64,000 bases of DNA from an uncultured cyanobacterium (GTDB lineage Bacteria; Cyanobacteriota; Cyanobacteriia; Cyanobacteriales; Nostocaceae). Of this stretch, positions 1 to 7,680 are shown piece by piece. The notes below the pieces were generated by a model. The model had not been told where the DNA came from. It made no database searches and was given only the letters and a program-made list of their open reading frames with translations. Within the stretch, counting starts at the first letter, position 1; every line of letters begins with the position of its first letter. The translations under genes were made by a program, and so were the position numbers. The DNA is taken from the NCBI GenBank assembly GCA_903848645.1, contig CAINGU010000083.1, positions 62,001 through 126,000 on the forward strand, given 5' to 3'.

Positions 1-375
1 TTGATGATATTAGTAGATAAAGGTTCGGCTAGTGCTAGTGAAATTCTTTCTGGTGCATTACAAGATAATAAACGGGCGACATTGGTAGGAAATCAAACTT
101 TTGGTAAAGGTTTAGTCCAATCTGTGCAACCTTTAAAATCTGGGGCTGGTTTGGCTGTAACTATTGCTAAATATCATACTCCTAGCGGGAAAGATATTAA
201 TAAACATGGTATTGATCCAGATGTGAAGGTAGAATTGACTGATGCCCAACGCCAAGAGTTATGGTTAGGTGGACGGGATAAATTAGCGACTCTTGAAGAT
301 CCTCAATTTGCCAAAGCTGTGGAATTATTAGGTAAAAAAGCTGCTCAAAATACCAATACAATCAAGAAAAATTAA
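1..375 (+). CDS. C-terminal processing protease, S41 family (5' truncated by window)
   Basis: This is the last 124 codons of a tail-specific (CtpA/Prc-type) serine protease; the gene starts before the window. The motif GSASASEIL carries the catalytic serine, and the lysine in FGKGLVQ about 25 residues later is the expected general base of the Ser/Lys dyad. The rest is the C-terminal part of the S41 fold plus a tail ending in KKN. In cyanobacteria this family acts in the periplasm or thylakoid lumen, where CtpA matures the D1 protein; which paralogue this is cannot be told without the PDZ domain. The first in-frame codon is an internal TTG, so no true start is visible. Confidence 0.88.
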   Translation: MMILVDKGSASASEILSGALQDNKRATLVGNQTFGKGLVQSVQPLKSGAGLAVTIAKYHTPSGKDINKHGIDPDVKVELTDAQRQELWLGGRDKLATLEDPQFAKAVELLGKKAAQNTNTIKKN

Positions 376-411
376 GTGATTTTTAGCAAATCAATTTATT
401 ATCTCGTTGAT

Positions 412-561
412 CTCGTTCCCAGTCTCTGACTGGGAATGCCTTCGCAGAGGTTATACCTTCCATCTTACAGTTATTTTCATACTAGCAGAAGGCAGAGCCT
501 TCTAAACTGCATTCCCAGGTAGAACCTGGGAACGAGAGAGAGAGAAACCAGGGAACGAGAG
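412..561. repeat. Inverted repeat with CTCGTTCCCAG / CTGGGAACGAG arms
   Basis: The gap between the protease and the kinase is filled by a palindromic repeat. A left block at 412-439 (CTCGTTCCCAG, then CTGGGAATGC) is mirrored by 509-538 (GCATTCCCAG, then CTGGGAACGAGAG). A third partial copy (CCAGGGAACGAGAG) is at 548-561. This looks like a dispersed cyanobacterial intergenic repeat. It could act as a bidirectional terminator for the two converging genes, but no clear T-tract is present. Confidence 0.65.
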
Positions 562-567
562 ATTTGT

Positions 568-1668
568 TTAGCTATTACCAAGAAATTTAGCTTTCATTTC
601 TTCTAATTCTTTATCTATGGGATTATTGCTAGGAGATTGTGATTGAGAACTAACATTTTGTGGTTGAGGTTTACCACCTGTAAATTGAGTTTTCATTTCC
701 TGTAATTCCTTCTCCATTTGACTGGAAGTTTTAACTACAGCCGGAGGTTGAGAACTTGGTGGAGTTATGATTGTGAGAGGTGAAGATGATTGTTGAAAAT
801 TTAAATCTTTGATCACTTCATTAACAGTTTGGTAGCGATGACTGGGAATAGTTTCTACCATTTTGTCAATAATTCGACTCAATTCTTGACTAACAGGAGT
901 TTTCAGATATTGACCCCATATCCAAGCTGCATTATGAGTATCATAGGAATCAAAAGGCGATCGCTCTGTTAACAGATTAATACAAGTTACCCCTAAACTA
1001 TAGATATCACTGGCAAAAAGTGCCTTTCCTCGCATTTGTTCCGGGGCAACATATTCGGGACTACCTATCCTTGTTCCCGTGCGGTTTAGGGCTGTTCCTG
1101 CGGCGGATTTGGCTGCCCCAAAATCAACTATTACTAATTTGCGATCGCTATGGCGACGAATTATATTTTCTGGTTTAATATCTCGATGTATGACTTGTCT
1201 ACTATGACAAAATTGCAGCACTGGCAATAAATCATTCAGTAATTGCCGAATCTGCGTTTCATTGAAAGCCCCATTTTGTCCTAGTTCTTGGTATAAATTC
1301 AGTCCATCAATAAATTCCTGAACTAAATACTGTCTGTCATCTTGATTACAATATGCCAAAAGGGCAGGGATTTGGGGGTGTTGTCCCAATTCATCTAACT
1401 GTACAGCCTCTTGGTTAAATAACTCTATTGCCTTTTGTACCGTATTTGTCCCTTGGGCTTGGGGGAAAAATTGCTTAATTACACAGGGTGGCTTTGAGGG
1501 TTTATCCTCGTCTACAGCGAGAAAAGTTCTGCCAAAACCACCTTGTCCAATGGGTTTAATAGCGCGGTAGCGTTCTTTTAGAAATAATTTTGTCCCACAA
1601 GTTTGACAAAACTTAATATCATTAGGGTTTTCTGGTTTGGAACAATGGGGGTTAAGACAATAACTCAT
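568..1668 (-). CDS. Serine/threonine protein kinase with N-terminal zinc ribbon
   Basis: A soluble 366-residue Hanks-type kinase. An N-terminal Zn ribbon (C4, C9, C21, C24) precedes the kinase domain. The glycine loop is GQGGFG at 41-46, the ATP lysine is K65 (VIKQF), the catalytic loop is HRDIKPEN at 161-168, the Mg-binding DFG is at 182-184, and the APE-like segment is YVAPEQ. The low-complexity tail after about residue 285 holds two copies of a K-E-L-x-E-M-K-x-x-F motif, the second at the very C-terminus; it may be a docking segment. No transmembrane segment is seen. The zinc-ribbon class is typical of cyanobacterial Pkn proteins. Substrate unknown. Confidence 0.93.
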   Translation of the reverse strand: MSYCLNPHCSKPENPNDIKFCQTCGTKLFLKERYRAIKPIGQGGFGRTFLAVDEDKPSKPPCVIKQFFPQAQGTNTVQKAIELFNQEAVQLDELGQHPQIPALLAYCNQDDRQYLVQEFIDGLNLYQELGQNGAFNETQIRQLLNDLLPVLQFCHSRQVIHRDIKPENIIRRHSDRKLVIVDFGAAKSAAGTALNRTGTRIGSPEYVAPEQMRGKALFASDIYSLGVTCINLLTERSPFDSYDTHNAAWIWGQYLKTPVSQELSRIIDKMVETIPSHRYQTVNEVIKDLNFQQSSSPLTIITPPSSQPPAVVKTSSQMEKELQEMKTQFTGGKPQPQNVSSQSQSPSNNPIDKELEEMKAKFLGNS

Positions 1669-1743
1669 AATTAAATAAATGATACTTGTCTTTATTGTGC
1701 CTTATGCTTTGCTAAAGGGTGATTATTAACTTTTATTTTATTT

Positions 1744-2091
1744 TTAAGTAATGTTAAGGGATTTTTTTAATGCCACTTCTACCTGATTAAATAGATCAGA
1801 TGGTAAAATTCCTAATCTTTTGTGAAAAACTAAATTATGGACAGTAGCAATTTTATCAGCCCTAATCAATGATGTTTTCTTCAGTCCTGTTTTTGTAAAG
1901 TCAGTATGTGTCTCTGACATTAATACCCAATTTTCACTTAAATCATCAGTGGGAATTTTGGAAAAAATACCCAATATAATAAATTCTTCTCGATGCACTG
2001 ACAAAATAAGGGCTGGTCTTAATTTTGTAGCCGTTAAATCGCTAAAATGGAAACGAACTAACCAGATTTCTAAAGATTTAGGCTTCATCAT
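1744..2091 (-). CDS. MazF/PemK-like toxin (putative mRNA interferase)
   Basis: About 115 residues when started at the MMKPK double methionine (2091/2088); the longer frame back to 2142 lies inside the upstream gene and looks artefactual. The beginning (E-I-W-L-V-R-F, then LRPALILSV) matches the PemK/MazF pattern in which a short strand is followed by RPALVLS. The later SLIRADKIATVH segment matches the family's second conserved block. Members cleave single-stranded RNA. The start overlaps the stop of the upstream gene, which implies translational coupling. No classical small antitoxin (MazE, AbrB or RHH fold) is adjacent, so one of the two upstream proteins may play that role. That pairing is inference. 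Confidence 0.75.
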   Translation of the reverse strand: MMKPKSLEIWLVRFHFSDLTATKLRPALILSVHREEFIILGIFSKIPTDDLSENWVLMSETHTDFTKTGLKKTSLIRADKIATVHNLVFHKRLGILPSDLFNQVEVALKKSLNIT

Positions 2092-3088
2092 TATAAATAT
2101 CTTCTTCTGGGTCGTTCCACTCCTGAAATCCAGTTTCTGCAAGCTGCATCATTGTTAATATATTACCATTGTCTGCAAGCTTCATTTTAGATGTTAAAGC
2201 TTCTATTCCTAGAATTTTTGATTCTTGATTTAAAATTCTCTCTTCTAATTCTTTCACGCGATTTGCTAATGTTTGGGAGCTTTCTTCAACTGAAATAACT
2301 GCATTGCTAACAGTTTTAGTCATAAGTTGAGATGATTGCTGGTTTTTGATAACTGGTTCAACTTTTGCACCTTGAAAACTATTTTCATCTTTGGGTATCC
2401 CTGTAAAAGATTTGATTGTTTCAGGACTTAAAGACCTAATTAATTCGGGATTATCTTGAATCCTTAAAATTAGTTCTGGTTGTATTTCATTTTCGGGAAT
2501 ACCTGTACAAAGTTCGATGAATGCAGGAGTTAAAGATTTGATGTATTCAGGATTATTTTTAATCTGACCTAAAATTACTTCTGTCATCATTTGGAAGTGA
2601 GATTTTCTTTCTGCTTCTCTTCGTGCTTCTTCTGTTTTTTTATCATTCAATATTTGCTGATTATTGTTAATAAATGCTTTGATCACAGAACCTTCCGCTA
2701 TAAATGAAATACTAGGATATATAGATCCAAAATCCAAAATTACCCGATCTTTATAGTCCTGACTATTCTCACATATCCAGACCGCCATCAATTTTGTACC
2801 CCGAACTAATGAAGTCGCTAATTGATTATTACCAATACTACTATCAGGATAAAAATGGGGATTTTTTCTGGTAAGTTTTTTGGTATTCTTTTCTATTTTT
2901 ACGTCAATTTCATCAGTATCAACAAGAGGAGATAGAGTTATCCATGTAATCTTACGTTCTGTATCTTCAAAATAAAGTTTAACTTGATCAAGACAAAGTT
3001 CATCACCTTCAAATTCTTGATCTTCCTTAGTTGATACTCCTAGTAGAGTTTGTCCAATAGGAAATTCATTGATTACCATATTTATCAC
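2078..3088 (-). CDS. Unknown 336-aa protein with duplicated ~30-aa motif and coiled coil
   Basis: I do not recognise this family. The N-terminal ~145 residues look like a mixed alpha/beta domain. A charged helix with several E/R residues follows (150-163). Residues about 173-200 and 206-234 form an internal duplication (NPEYIKSLTPA..CTGIPENE against NPELIRSLSPE..FTGIPKDE). Residues about 265-300 predict a coiled coil. The start is GTG at 3088 or ATG at 3079, overlapping the previous gene by 14-23 bases. The stop overlaps the MazF-like start. The gene is therefore the middle member of a coupled three-gene unit. It could be an unconventional antitoxin or adaptor, but nothing in the sequence proves that. 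Confidence 0.7.
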   Translation of the reverse strand: MINMVINEFPIGQTLLGVSTKEDQEFEGDELCLDQVKLYFEDTERKITWITLSPLVDTDEIDVKIEKNTKKLTRKNPHFYPDSSIGNNQLATSLVRGTKLMAVWICENSQDYKDRVILDFGSIYPSISFIAEGSVIKAFINNNQQILNDKKTEEARREAERKSHFQMMTEVILGQIKNNPEYIKSLTPAFIELCTGIPENEIQPELILRIQDNPELIRSLSPETIKSFTGIPKDENSFQGAKVEPVIKNQQSSQLMTKTVSNAVISVEESSQTLANRVKELEERILNQESKILGIEALTSKMKLADNGNILTMMQLAETGFQEWNDPEEDIYNDEA

Positions 3089-3332
3089 GCTTTTTCCTTG
3101 CTTGTTTAAGAATTTTAATAGCAGTTTCCGCGTCTGTATCCCCCTTAGCAGCTAAATTAGCTAACTCTCCCACCCTGATATTTTGATAATCGCTGCGTAA
3201 TTGACTAACCTGTCCTTGTCCTCCACCACGTTCACGAATAGCATCAGCAATGAAGTCATCTTTAATATTAACAAGATTGCCAAGTTTTTTCAGTCCACCA
3301 GGTGTGAGTTGAACTTCTCCCTGTTCATCCAT
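3066..3332 (-). CDS. Small unknown protein, first gene of the MazF-containing operon
   Basis: 88 residues, starting with ATG at 3332. It is charged and helical: LTPGGLKKLGNLVNIKDDF, then a Gly/Gln-rich turn (RERGGGQGQ), then two helices with an Ala-rich centre and a strongly basic C-terminus (KQARKKRDKYGNQ). It is too short for a catalytic domain. Size and basic tail would fit a DNA- or RNA-binding or antitoxin-like protein, but no recognised fold such as RHH, HTH or AbrB is visible. It overlaps the next gene, so the three genes are probably cotranscribed and translationally coupled. Confidence 0.6.
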   Translation of the reverse strand: MDEQGEVQLTPGGLKKLGNLVNIKDDFIADAIRERGGGQGQVSQLRSDYQNIRVGELANLAAKGDTDAETAIKILKQARKKRDKYGNQ

Positions 3333-3421
3333 TTAATAAATGCGAGATTAAATTATATAATTTGAGTATGTAAGTCCTTATATTAACATTTTTCCCTCAA
3401 AACAAAGTATAAACATCTAAA

Positions 3422-3445
3422 AACCCGATCAAGGTTGACCGGGTT
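3422..3445 (-). terminator. Intrinsic terminator on the minus strand
   Basis: Read on the minus strand, AACCCGGTCAA, a CC loop and TTGATCGGGTT form an 11-bp stem with one G-T wobble, directly followed by TTTTTAG. It would end transcription coming from the photolyase-like gene, or from an independent RNA encoded in 3446-3780. Confidence 0.75.
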
Positions 3446-3780
3446 CTAGTGAATTTGCAGGTTTCAAATGATTAAACTAAGTAAGTGAATTTAAGTTACT
3501 AAGGGTTGACTTTCTAAAACGCAAACACAGCATCTCTACGTCTTTCCGCTCTGGGATTTGGCTTCGCCATTCACAACTGGCTATTTGCCACTTCATTACC
3601 AATAATGCTGTAATTTGTTGGGCTGATGACGGGGGACACAATATCACTTGCCCTTTCTTTTAGTCGGTTTCTTATCGACTTGGTGTCCTATGGATTCAAT
3701 ATATCATTTCATTTTGGAGATGGAATGTGTTCTTTACATTTATTAACAAAGAGGTGAAAAGGAAGAGGTGAAAAGAAAGT
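3446..3780 (-). ncRNA. Candidate structured RNA or long 3' UTR downstream of the photolyase-like gene
   Basis: This ~335-base stretch has no convincing ORF on either strand but ends in a strong minus-strand terminator. Within it are short complementary arms: AGTCG/CGACT around 3662-3680 and TGGC/GCCA around 3558-3568. Base composition is more GC-rich than neighbouring intergenic DNA. It could be a free small RNA or a 3' UTR. I could not match it to tmRNA, SRP RNA, RNase P RNA or a known riboswitch from memory. Confidence 0.4.
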
Positions 3781-3782
3781 GC

Positions 3783-4622
3783 TTATTTGCGTTTATTGCC
3801 TTTTTGCCAACTTTGGCTATTGGGTTGTTTGCTAAACTCGGCTTTGGGGAAAAGTCGCTGTTCTATTTGTTCATAACTTCCCTCAAAATCACATTTACCA
3901 AAATGGGGACATTGACGACAATAAACACCTTTGCTATAACGTTCTAAATTCTCGCGGTTGAAAAAATAGGGTTTGTGACTAAATGTACTCGCTACCCATT
4001 GCCAGGACATATTGTTACTTGCTGGATCACCGTCAAGTAAATGTTGTAGAAACCATTTTGCACCGGCTTGCCATTGAATCCGTCGCCAATGGATAATATA
4101 AGCTGCTAACCACATTCTGATATGGTTGTGGAGATAGCCTGTGGCTTGCAATTCCTGACTAAAGCTGTCAATGCAAACTAACCCTGTCGTTCCCGTTGTG
4201 ATATCTTCGGGTAGTTGGGCTGCGTAGTCAGTGGATTTATAACCGGTTTTGGATTCTTCCTGATTTTGCCAAATCCCATTTCCTAGTTTGACATATAATC
4301 TTTGCCAGTAGTCGCGCCAAGCTAACTCGTTAATGAGTTTATTAGCATCATCTGGATTTTCAACTCGTTCCAGTATGTATTCTCGAATTTCCCGCAAACT
4401 CAAGACACCATGACGGATGTAAGGTGATAATTTAGTAACGTCACCAGTTAAGAAGTTGCGTGTTTTTGCGTAAGATATAGGGTCAATTTTCTGTAGTGCT
4501 TGCTGTGCTGCTTTTCTTCCTCCTAGAATATCGCTAATCTGATCATCTTGGGCTGCTGCTTGGGGAAACTGTTCTCTTAGATATGCGACTAATTCAGTTC
4601 GATTTTTAAAATCACGTAACAT
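3783..4622 (-). CDS. Photolyase/cryptochrome FAD-binding domain protein (no antenna domain)
   Basis: 279 residues. It aligns by eye with the C-terminal alpha-helical FAD-binding half of photolyases: LSPYIRHGVLSLREI, NELAWRDYWQRLY, TGYLHNHIRMWLAAY and the DGDPASNNMSWQWVAST block, which contacts the flavin. The usual N-terminal Rossmann domain that binds the antenna chromophore is absent, and the gene begins cleanly at an ATG, so this is a genuine short form rather than a fragment. Near the C-terminus a C-x2-C-x5-C cluster (YCRQCPHFGKCDF) could bind metal or an iron-sulphur centre. DNA-repair activity is not assured; it may be a flavoprotein with another role. Confidence 0.85.
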   Translation of the reverse strand: MLRDFKNRTELVAYLREQFPQAAAQDDQISDILGGRKAAQQALQKIDPISYAKTRNFLTGDVTKLSPYIRHGVLSLREIREYILERVENPDDANKLINELAWRDYWQRLYVKLGNGIWQNQEESKTGYKSTDYAAQLPEDITTGTTGLVCIDSFSQELQATGYLHNHIRMWLAAYIIHWRRIQWQAGAKWFLQHLLDGDPASNNMSWQWVASTFSHKPYFFNRENLERYSKGVYCRQCPHFGKCDFEGSYEQIEQRLFPKAEFSKQPNSQSWQKGNKRK

Positions 4623-4704
4623 AGAATTGGTATTAGTAGTCTACAATCAGATGTGGTTTTATACCGCAGATGATTTATCTATACCCTAACTCATTTTACC
4701 TATT

Positions 4705-6615
4705 ATGACAAAACAGCCATCTTTAAGTGAACAACGAGGTTATTATCGCTATCATCCCAGCGGTTTGGAGCAGAAAGGGGCTGCGCGTTTATTTCCCTAT
4801 ACGGGAGAAGATGGGACAATACGCTATATTTTGACTAGATTATCTCACAATTTGTTAGCACAAGGGAAATTATCTGCTCCTTGGAGTTTGTTGTTAACGG
4901 AGTTAGAAAAGAAAGTTAGTAAGTTGGAGGAAGATTGGCTAAATATAGCGACTTTGTTAGTAGATTGTGAAGTGTTTCAGTCGGGATGGTTTAATTTTGA
5001 TTTACCACCAAATGAACAGTTTAATAGTAGTTATATTCAGGAAAGAAAGAAGTTACTAAAAAGGTTTTGTGCGGCAAAAATAGCAATTGCTAAATTAGAT
5101 AAAAATCTGCCTGTTCGTCAACAGAATGAAGAACAAAGAAAGTTATTTTTTGCGGCTTTCACTAAGGTTGATGGGACTAATCCTCCCGTGATGAGTGTAA
5201 TTCATAAACGAGATGGAGGATTGAGTGATCATGAATTTGCTCGACAAAGATTAGCTGGTGCTAACCCCACGGTATTAAGACGAGTACAAGCCACAGATCA
5301 AGGTTTAATTCAATCTTTGGCAACTCAGCTTTATAAATTAGCAAATAATGGCAATATTGATTTAATTAAAGCCGCTGGTGAAAACCGTTTATTTGTTGCT
5401 GATTATCCATTACTGAAAGATTTACAAGTTACTGATTTACAACCGGGTAAATATGTTGGTAGCCCCACAGCTTTATTTTATCGCACTGATAAGGGATTAG
5501 AACCGATATTAATTGAAGTTGAAAAAGGGAGGGTTATTACTCCAGCAATTAGCGGAGGTGCGGCTGATGATTGGATGCGAGCAAAGTTATATGTGCAAAC
5601 TGCGGATGCTACTCATCATCAATTAATTGCTCATGGAACTTATACTCATTTAGCAATGGAAGCTTTAGCTATTGCTACTCCGAGACAGTTACCATATAAT
5701 CATCCTGTTAATCAATTACTTTCCCCTCATTTTCAGTTTTTAATTGCGATTAATAACCGAGAAAATAGTATATTATCAGCAATTGATCATCTGATTGCTC
5801 CAACTTTACAAACTTCTAAAATGTTGATGAGTAAAGCTTATCGAGAAAAGTCTTTTTGGTATTATTCTTTGTTGAATGATATTGAATTGCGGGGAATTGA
5901 ACCTAAGTTTTTACCAGATTTTCCCTATCGTGACGATGCTTTGTTATTATGGGAAGCGATCGCTAAATATGTGACTCGTTTTTTACAACGTTACTATCCA
6001 GACGACAAAGCTGTACAACAAGATCCTTATTTGCAAGCTTGGGCTGAAGAATTAGCCGCACCGTTAAATACTCGCCCCAAATCAGATTTTCCCCAAGTAC
6101 CAGCATGGCTACCGAAAGAATTAGTTGCAGAGTCAGGAATTGCACCTCAAGAATTACCTGCTTATCAACGAATTCCTGGTTTTACTAAAATTGGTAGTTT
6201 GCAACAATTAATAGATATTGCCACTATTACCATTTTTACCTGTGGTCCCCAACACGCAGCGATGAATTTTAGTCAGTTTGATTATTTGACTTATGTTCCC
6301 AATGCACCTTTTGCTAATTATAGCCGCCCAGAAACACCAGCAAGTTTAGAGGAATTTTTGCCACCAATTGATAAAGATTTACTGCAAATGCAATTAACTT
6401 CGGCTTTGGGTGGAATTAATTGGGGAACTTTAGGAAGTTCTGATTTAATTCAATTTGCTCAAAAAAGCGATCGCCAAATCCTTGCTCAATTCCAAAATGA
6501 TTTATCATTAATTGAAAGTACAATCAAGGGACGTAACCAACAACGCTTTACAGATAGCGGTGTTGAATATCCCTATCTTTTACCTTCTCGCATTCCCAAC
6601 AGCATCAATATTTAA
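4705..6615 (+). CDS. Lipoxygenase family protein (mini-LOX without PLAT domain)
   Basis: 636 residues. The catalytic iron ligands of lipoxygenases can be placed: H310 and H315 (H-x4-H, in AHGTYTHLAMEALAIATPRQL), followed by NHPVNQLLSPHF; H517 and N521 in QHAAMNFSQFDYLTYVP; and the obligatory C-terminal isoleucine I636 (IPNSINI). LOX inserts O2 into polyunsaturated fatty acids to give hydroperoxides, the first step to oxylipins. The N-terminal PLAT/C2 lipid-binding domain of plant enzymes is missing, as in several cyanobacterial mini-LOX proteins. The start at 4705 is the first ATG, 82 bases from the divergent photolyase-like gene, so a shared promoter region is likely. Regiospecificity cannot be read by eye. 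Confidence 0.9.
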   Translation: MTKQPSLSEQRGYYRYHPSGLEQKGAARLFPYTGEDGTIRYILTRLSHNLLAQGKLSAPWSLLLTELEKKVSKLEEDWLNIATLLVDCEVFQSGWFNFDLPPNEQFNSSYIQERKKLLKRFCAAKIAIAKLDKNLPVRQQNEEQRKLFFAAFTKVDGTNPPVMSVIHKRDGGLSDHEFARQRLAGANPTVLRRVQATDQGLIQSLATQLYKLANNGNIDLIKAAGENRLFVADYPLLKDLQVTDLQPGKYVGSPTALFYRTDKGLEPILIEVEKGRVITPAISGGAADDWMRAKLYVQTADATHHQLIAHGTYTHLAMEALAIATPRQLPYNHPVNQLLSPHFQFLIAINNRENSILSAIDHLIAPTLQTSKMLMSKAYREKSFWYYSLLNDIELRGIEPKFLPDFPYRDDALLLWEAIAKYVTRFLQRYYPDDKAVQQDPYLQAWAEELAAPLNTRPKSDFPQVPAWLPKELVAESGIAPQELPAYQRIPGFTKIGSLQQLIDIATITIFTCGPQHAAMNFSQFDYLTYVPNAPFANYSRPETPASLEEFLPPIDKDLLQMQLTSALGGINWGTLGSSDLIQFAQKSDRQILAQFQNDLSLIESTIKGRNQQRFTDSGVEYPYLLPSRIPNSINI

Positions 6616-6620
6616 GAAGA

Positions 6621-6668
6621 GTTCGTAGGGGCGCAGGGCCTGCGCCCAACATCCGCGCCCAACATCCT
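6621..6668. repeat. GC-rich palindromic repeat (GGGCGCAGG/CCTGCGCCC)
   Basis: Copy of a dispersed repeat with core GGCGCAGGGCCTGCGCC followed by partial reiterations of GCGCCCAACATCC. Related copies are at 9313-9366, 22053-22235 and 28067-28094. Confidence 0.7.
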
Positions 6669-6687
6669 TATGAGACCAACATCGTAT

Positions 6688-7272
6688 TTACCTTGAAGAT
6701 ACATTAAAAGAACTTAAAAATCCTTCCATACTCTTAGTTAAAAACTTCTGTCTTTTTTTGGTAGTTTCCACACTTACTTGATATAACCGTTTATCAACTA
6801 AATATATTCGTTGTCTGACAATTTTTTCCCCAGGTTTACTATAGTTAATTTCCCTGCCAGAATAACTACCTAAAGTAATCTTTTGTTCACTAATTAAAGT
6901 TCCTTTGGCTTTTTTTACCACACTATCGCGGCCATTGTCTAAAGCTTTTTCCACCAGATTATTGCGATTTAATAATTCAATATATTCAGATGAATAATCA
7001 ACATAGCCCACCGCATATTTAACTTCCTCTTGTTGACGTTCAACTGTAAACATATTTAATTCGATGTTTCCAGATTTGCCATTTACTGTTTGTTTAGCTG
7101 CCTCTGGTTTACCCGGCATTAAAATCCGAAAACTACCATCAGGAGCAGAAAATAACTTCCATATAGATTGAGCTACTTTTGCAGGTTGGTTAGCTGATAC
7201 AGTTTGAGTAATTGGATATCCGCCACATAATACCAATAGCACCAGGGAATAATTTAAAAATCTAGTTTTCAT
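6688..7272 (-). CDS. Exported protein of unknown function
   Basis: About 194 residues from the ATG at 7272; the longer reading uses a TTG nine bases upstream. The start has a classical Sec signal: MKTR, a hydrophobic LVLLVLCGG core, and a probable cleavage near SANQ. The mature part begins WKLFSAPDGSFRILMPGKPE, a pattern common in cyanobacterial periplasmic proteins of about 180 residues, and ends in a beta-rich SSFNVSSR tail. No catalytic motif is seen. It converges on the lipoxygenase gene, with a palindromic repeat between the two. Confidence 0.75.
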   Translation of the reverse strand: MKTRFLNYSLVLLVLCGGYPITQTVSANQPAKVAQSIWKLFSAPDGSFRILMPGKPEAAKQTVNGKSGNIELNMFTVERQQEEVKYAVGYVDYSSEYIELLNRNNLVEKALDNGRDSVVKKAKGTLISEQKITLGSYSGREINYSKPGEKIVRQRIYLVDKRLYQVSVETTKKRQKFLTKSMEGFLSSFNVSSR

Positions 7273-7382
7273 AATTCTCAAATTTCATACAAAAAAGCCA
7301 TTGTAATTAAAGCATAATTTAGCATTTAGGAGTAAAATAAAATTGATATTTGCCTTTATTCAAAATTACAACCTGTTGTAAA

Positions 7383-7625
7383 ATGTCCTTAGAATTCCCA
7401 ATTGGTAGTAAAGTTCGCGTGGTAGCATTACCACCATACCTGAAAACCGCTGAACCAATGCCTATGTTACGTCCTGCTGATGTTATTCATATTGGGGAAG
7501 AAGGTATAGTTCTTGACCGTCGCCCCGGTGGTTATTGGGGTGTACGTTTTACTAGAGGTTCTTTTCTCATAGATAGCCAATACATTGAAAGTATCGAAAA
7601 ACCATCCGAACCTCAGTCAGATTGA
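7383..7625 (+). CDS. sipA: SipA, regulator interacting with histidine kinase NblS
   Basis: 80 residues when started at ATG 7383; the longer frame from 7350 adds nothing conserved. The sequence is a near-textbook SipA (DUF3148): SKVRVVALPPYLKTAEPMPM, GEEGIVLDRRPGGYWGVRF and DSQYIE. SipA is a small SH3-like barrel that binds the NblS/Hik33 histidine kinase and modulates signalling to the response regulators controlling light- and nutrient-stress genes, including nblA and hli. The gene stands 55 bases ahead of an exported peroxiredoxin, so the two may be cotranscribed. Confidence 0.92.
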   Translation: MSLEFPIGSKVRVVALPPYLKTAEPMPMLRPADVIHIGEEGIVLDRRPGGYWGVRFTRGSFLIDSQYIESIEKPSEPQSD

Positions 7626-7680
7626 AAATAGCGGACAACAAGAATGTAAACTTATATTAAGTTATTTTTTTGTTCAGACT

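Noticed and set aside
7585-7680. N-terminal extension of the peroxiredoxin
   Set aside because: Overlaps sipA and precedes a clear signal peptide start at 7681.
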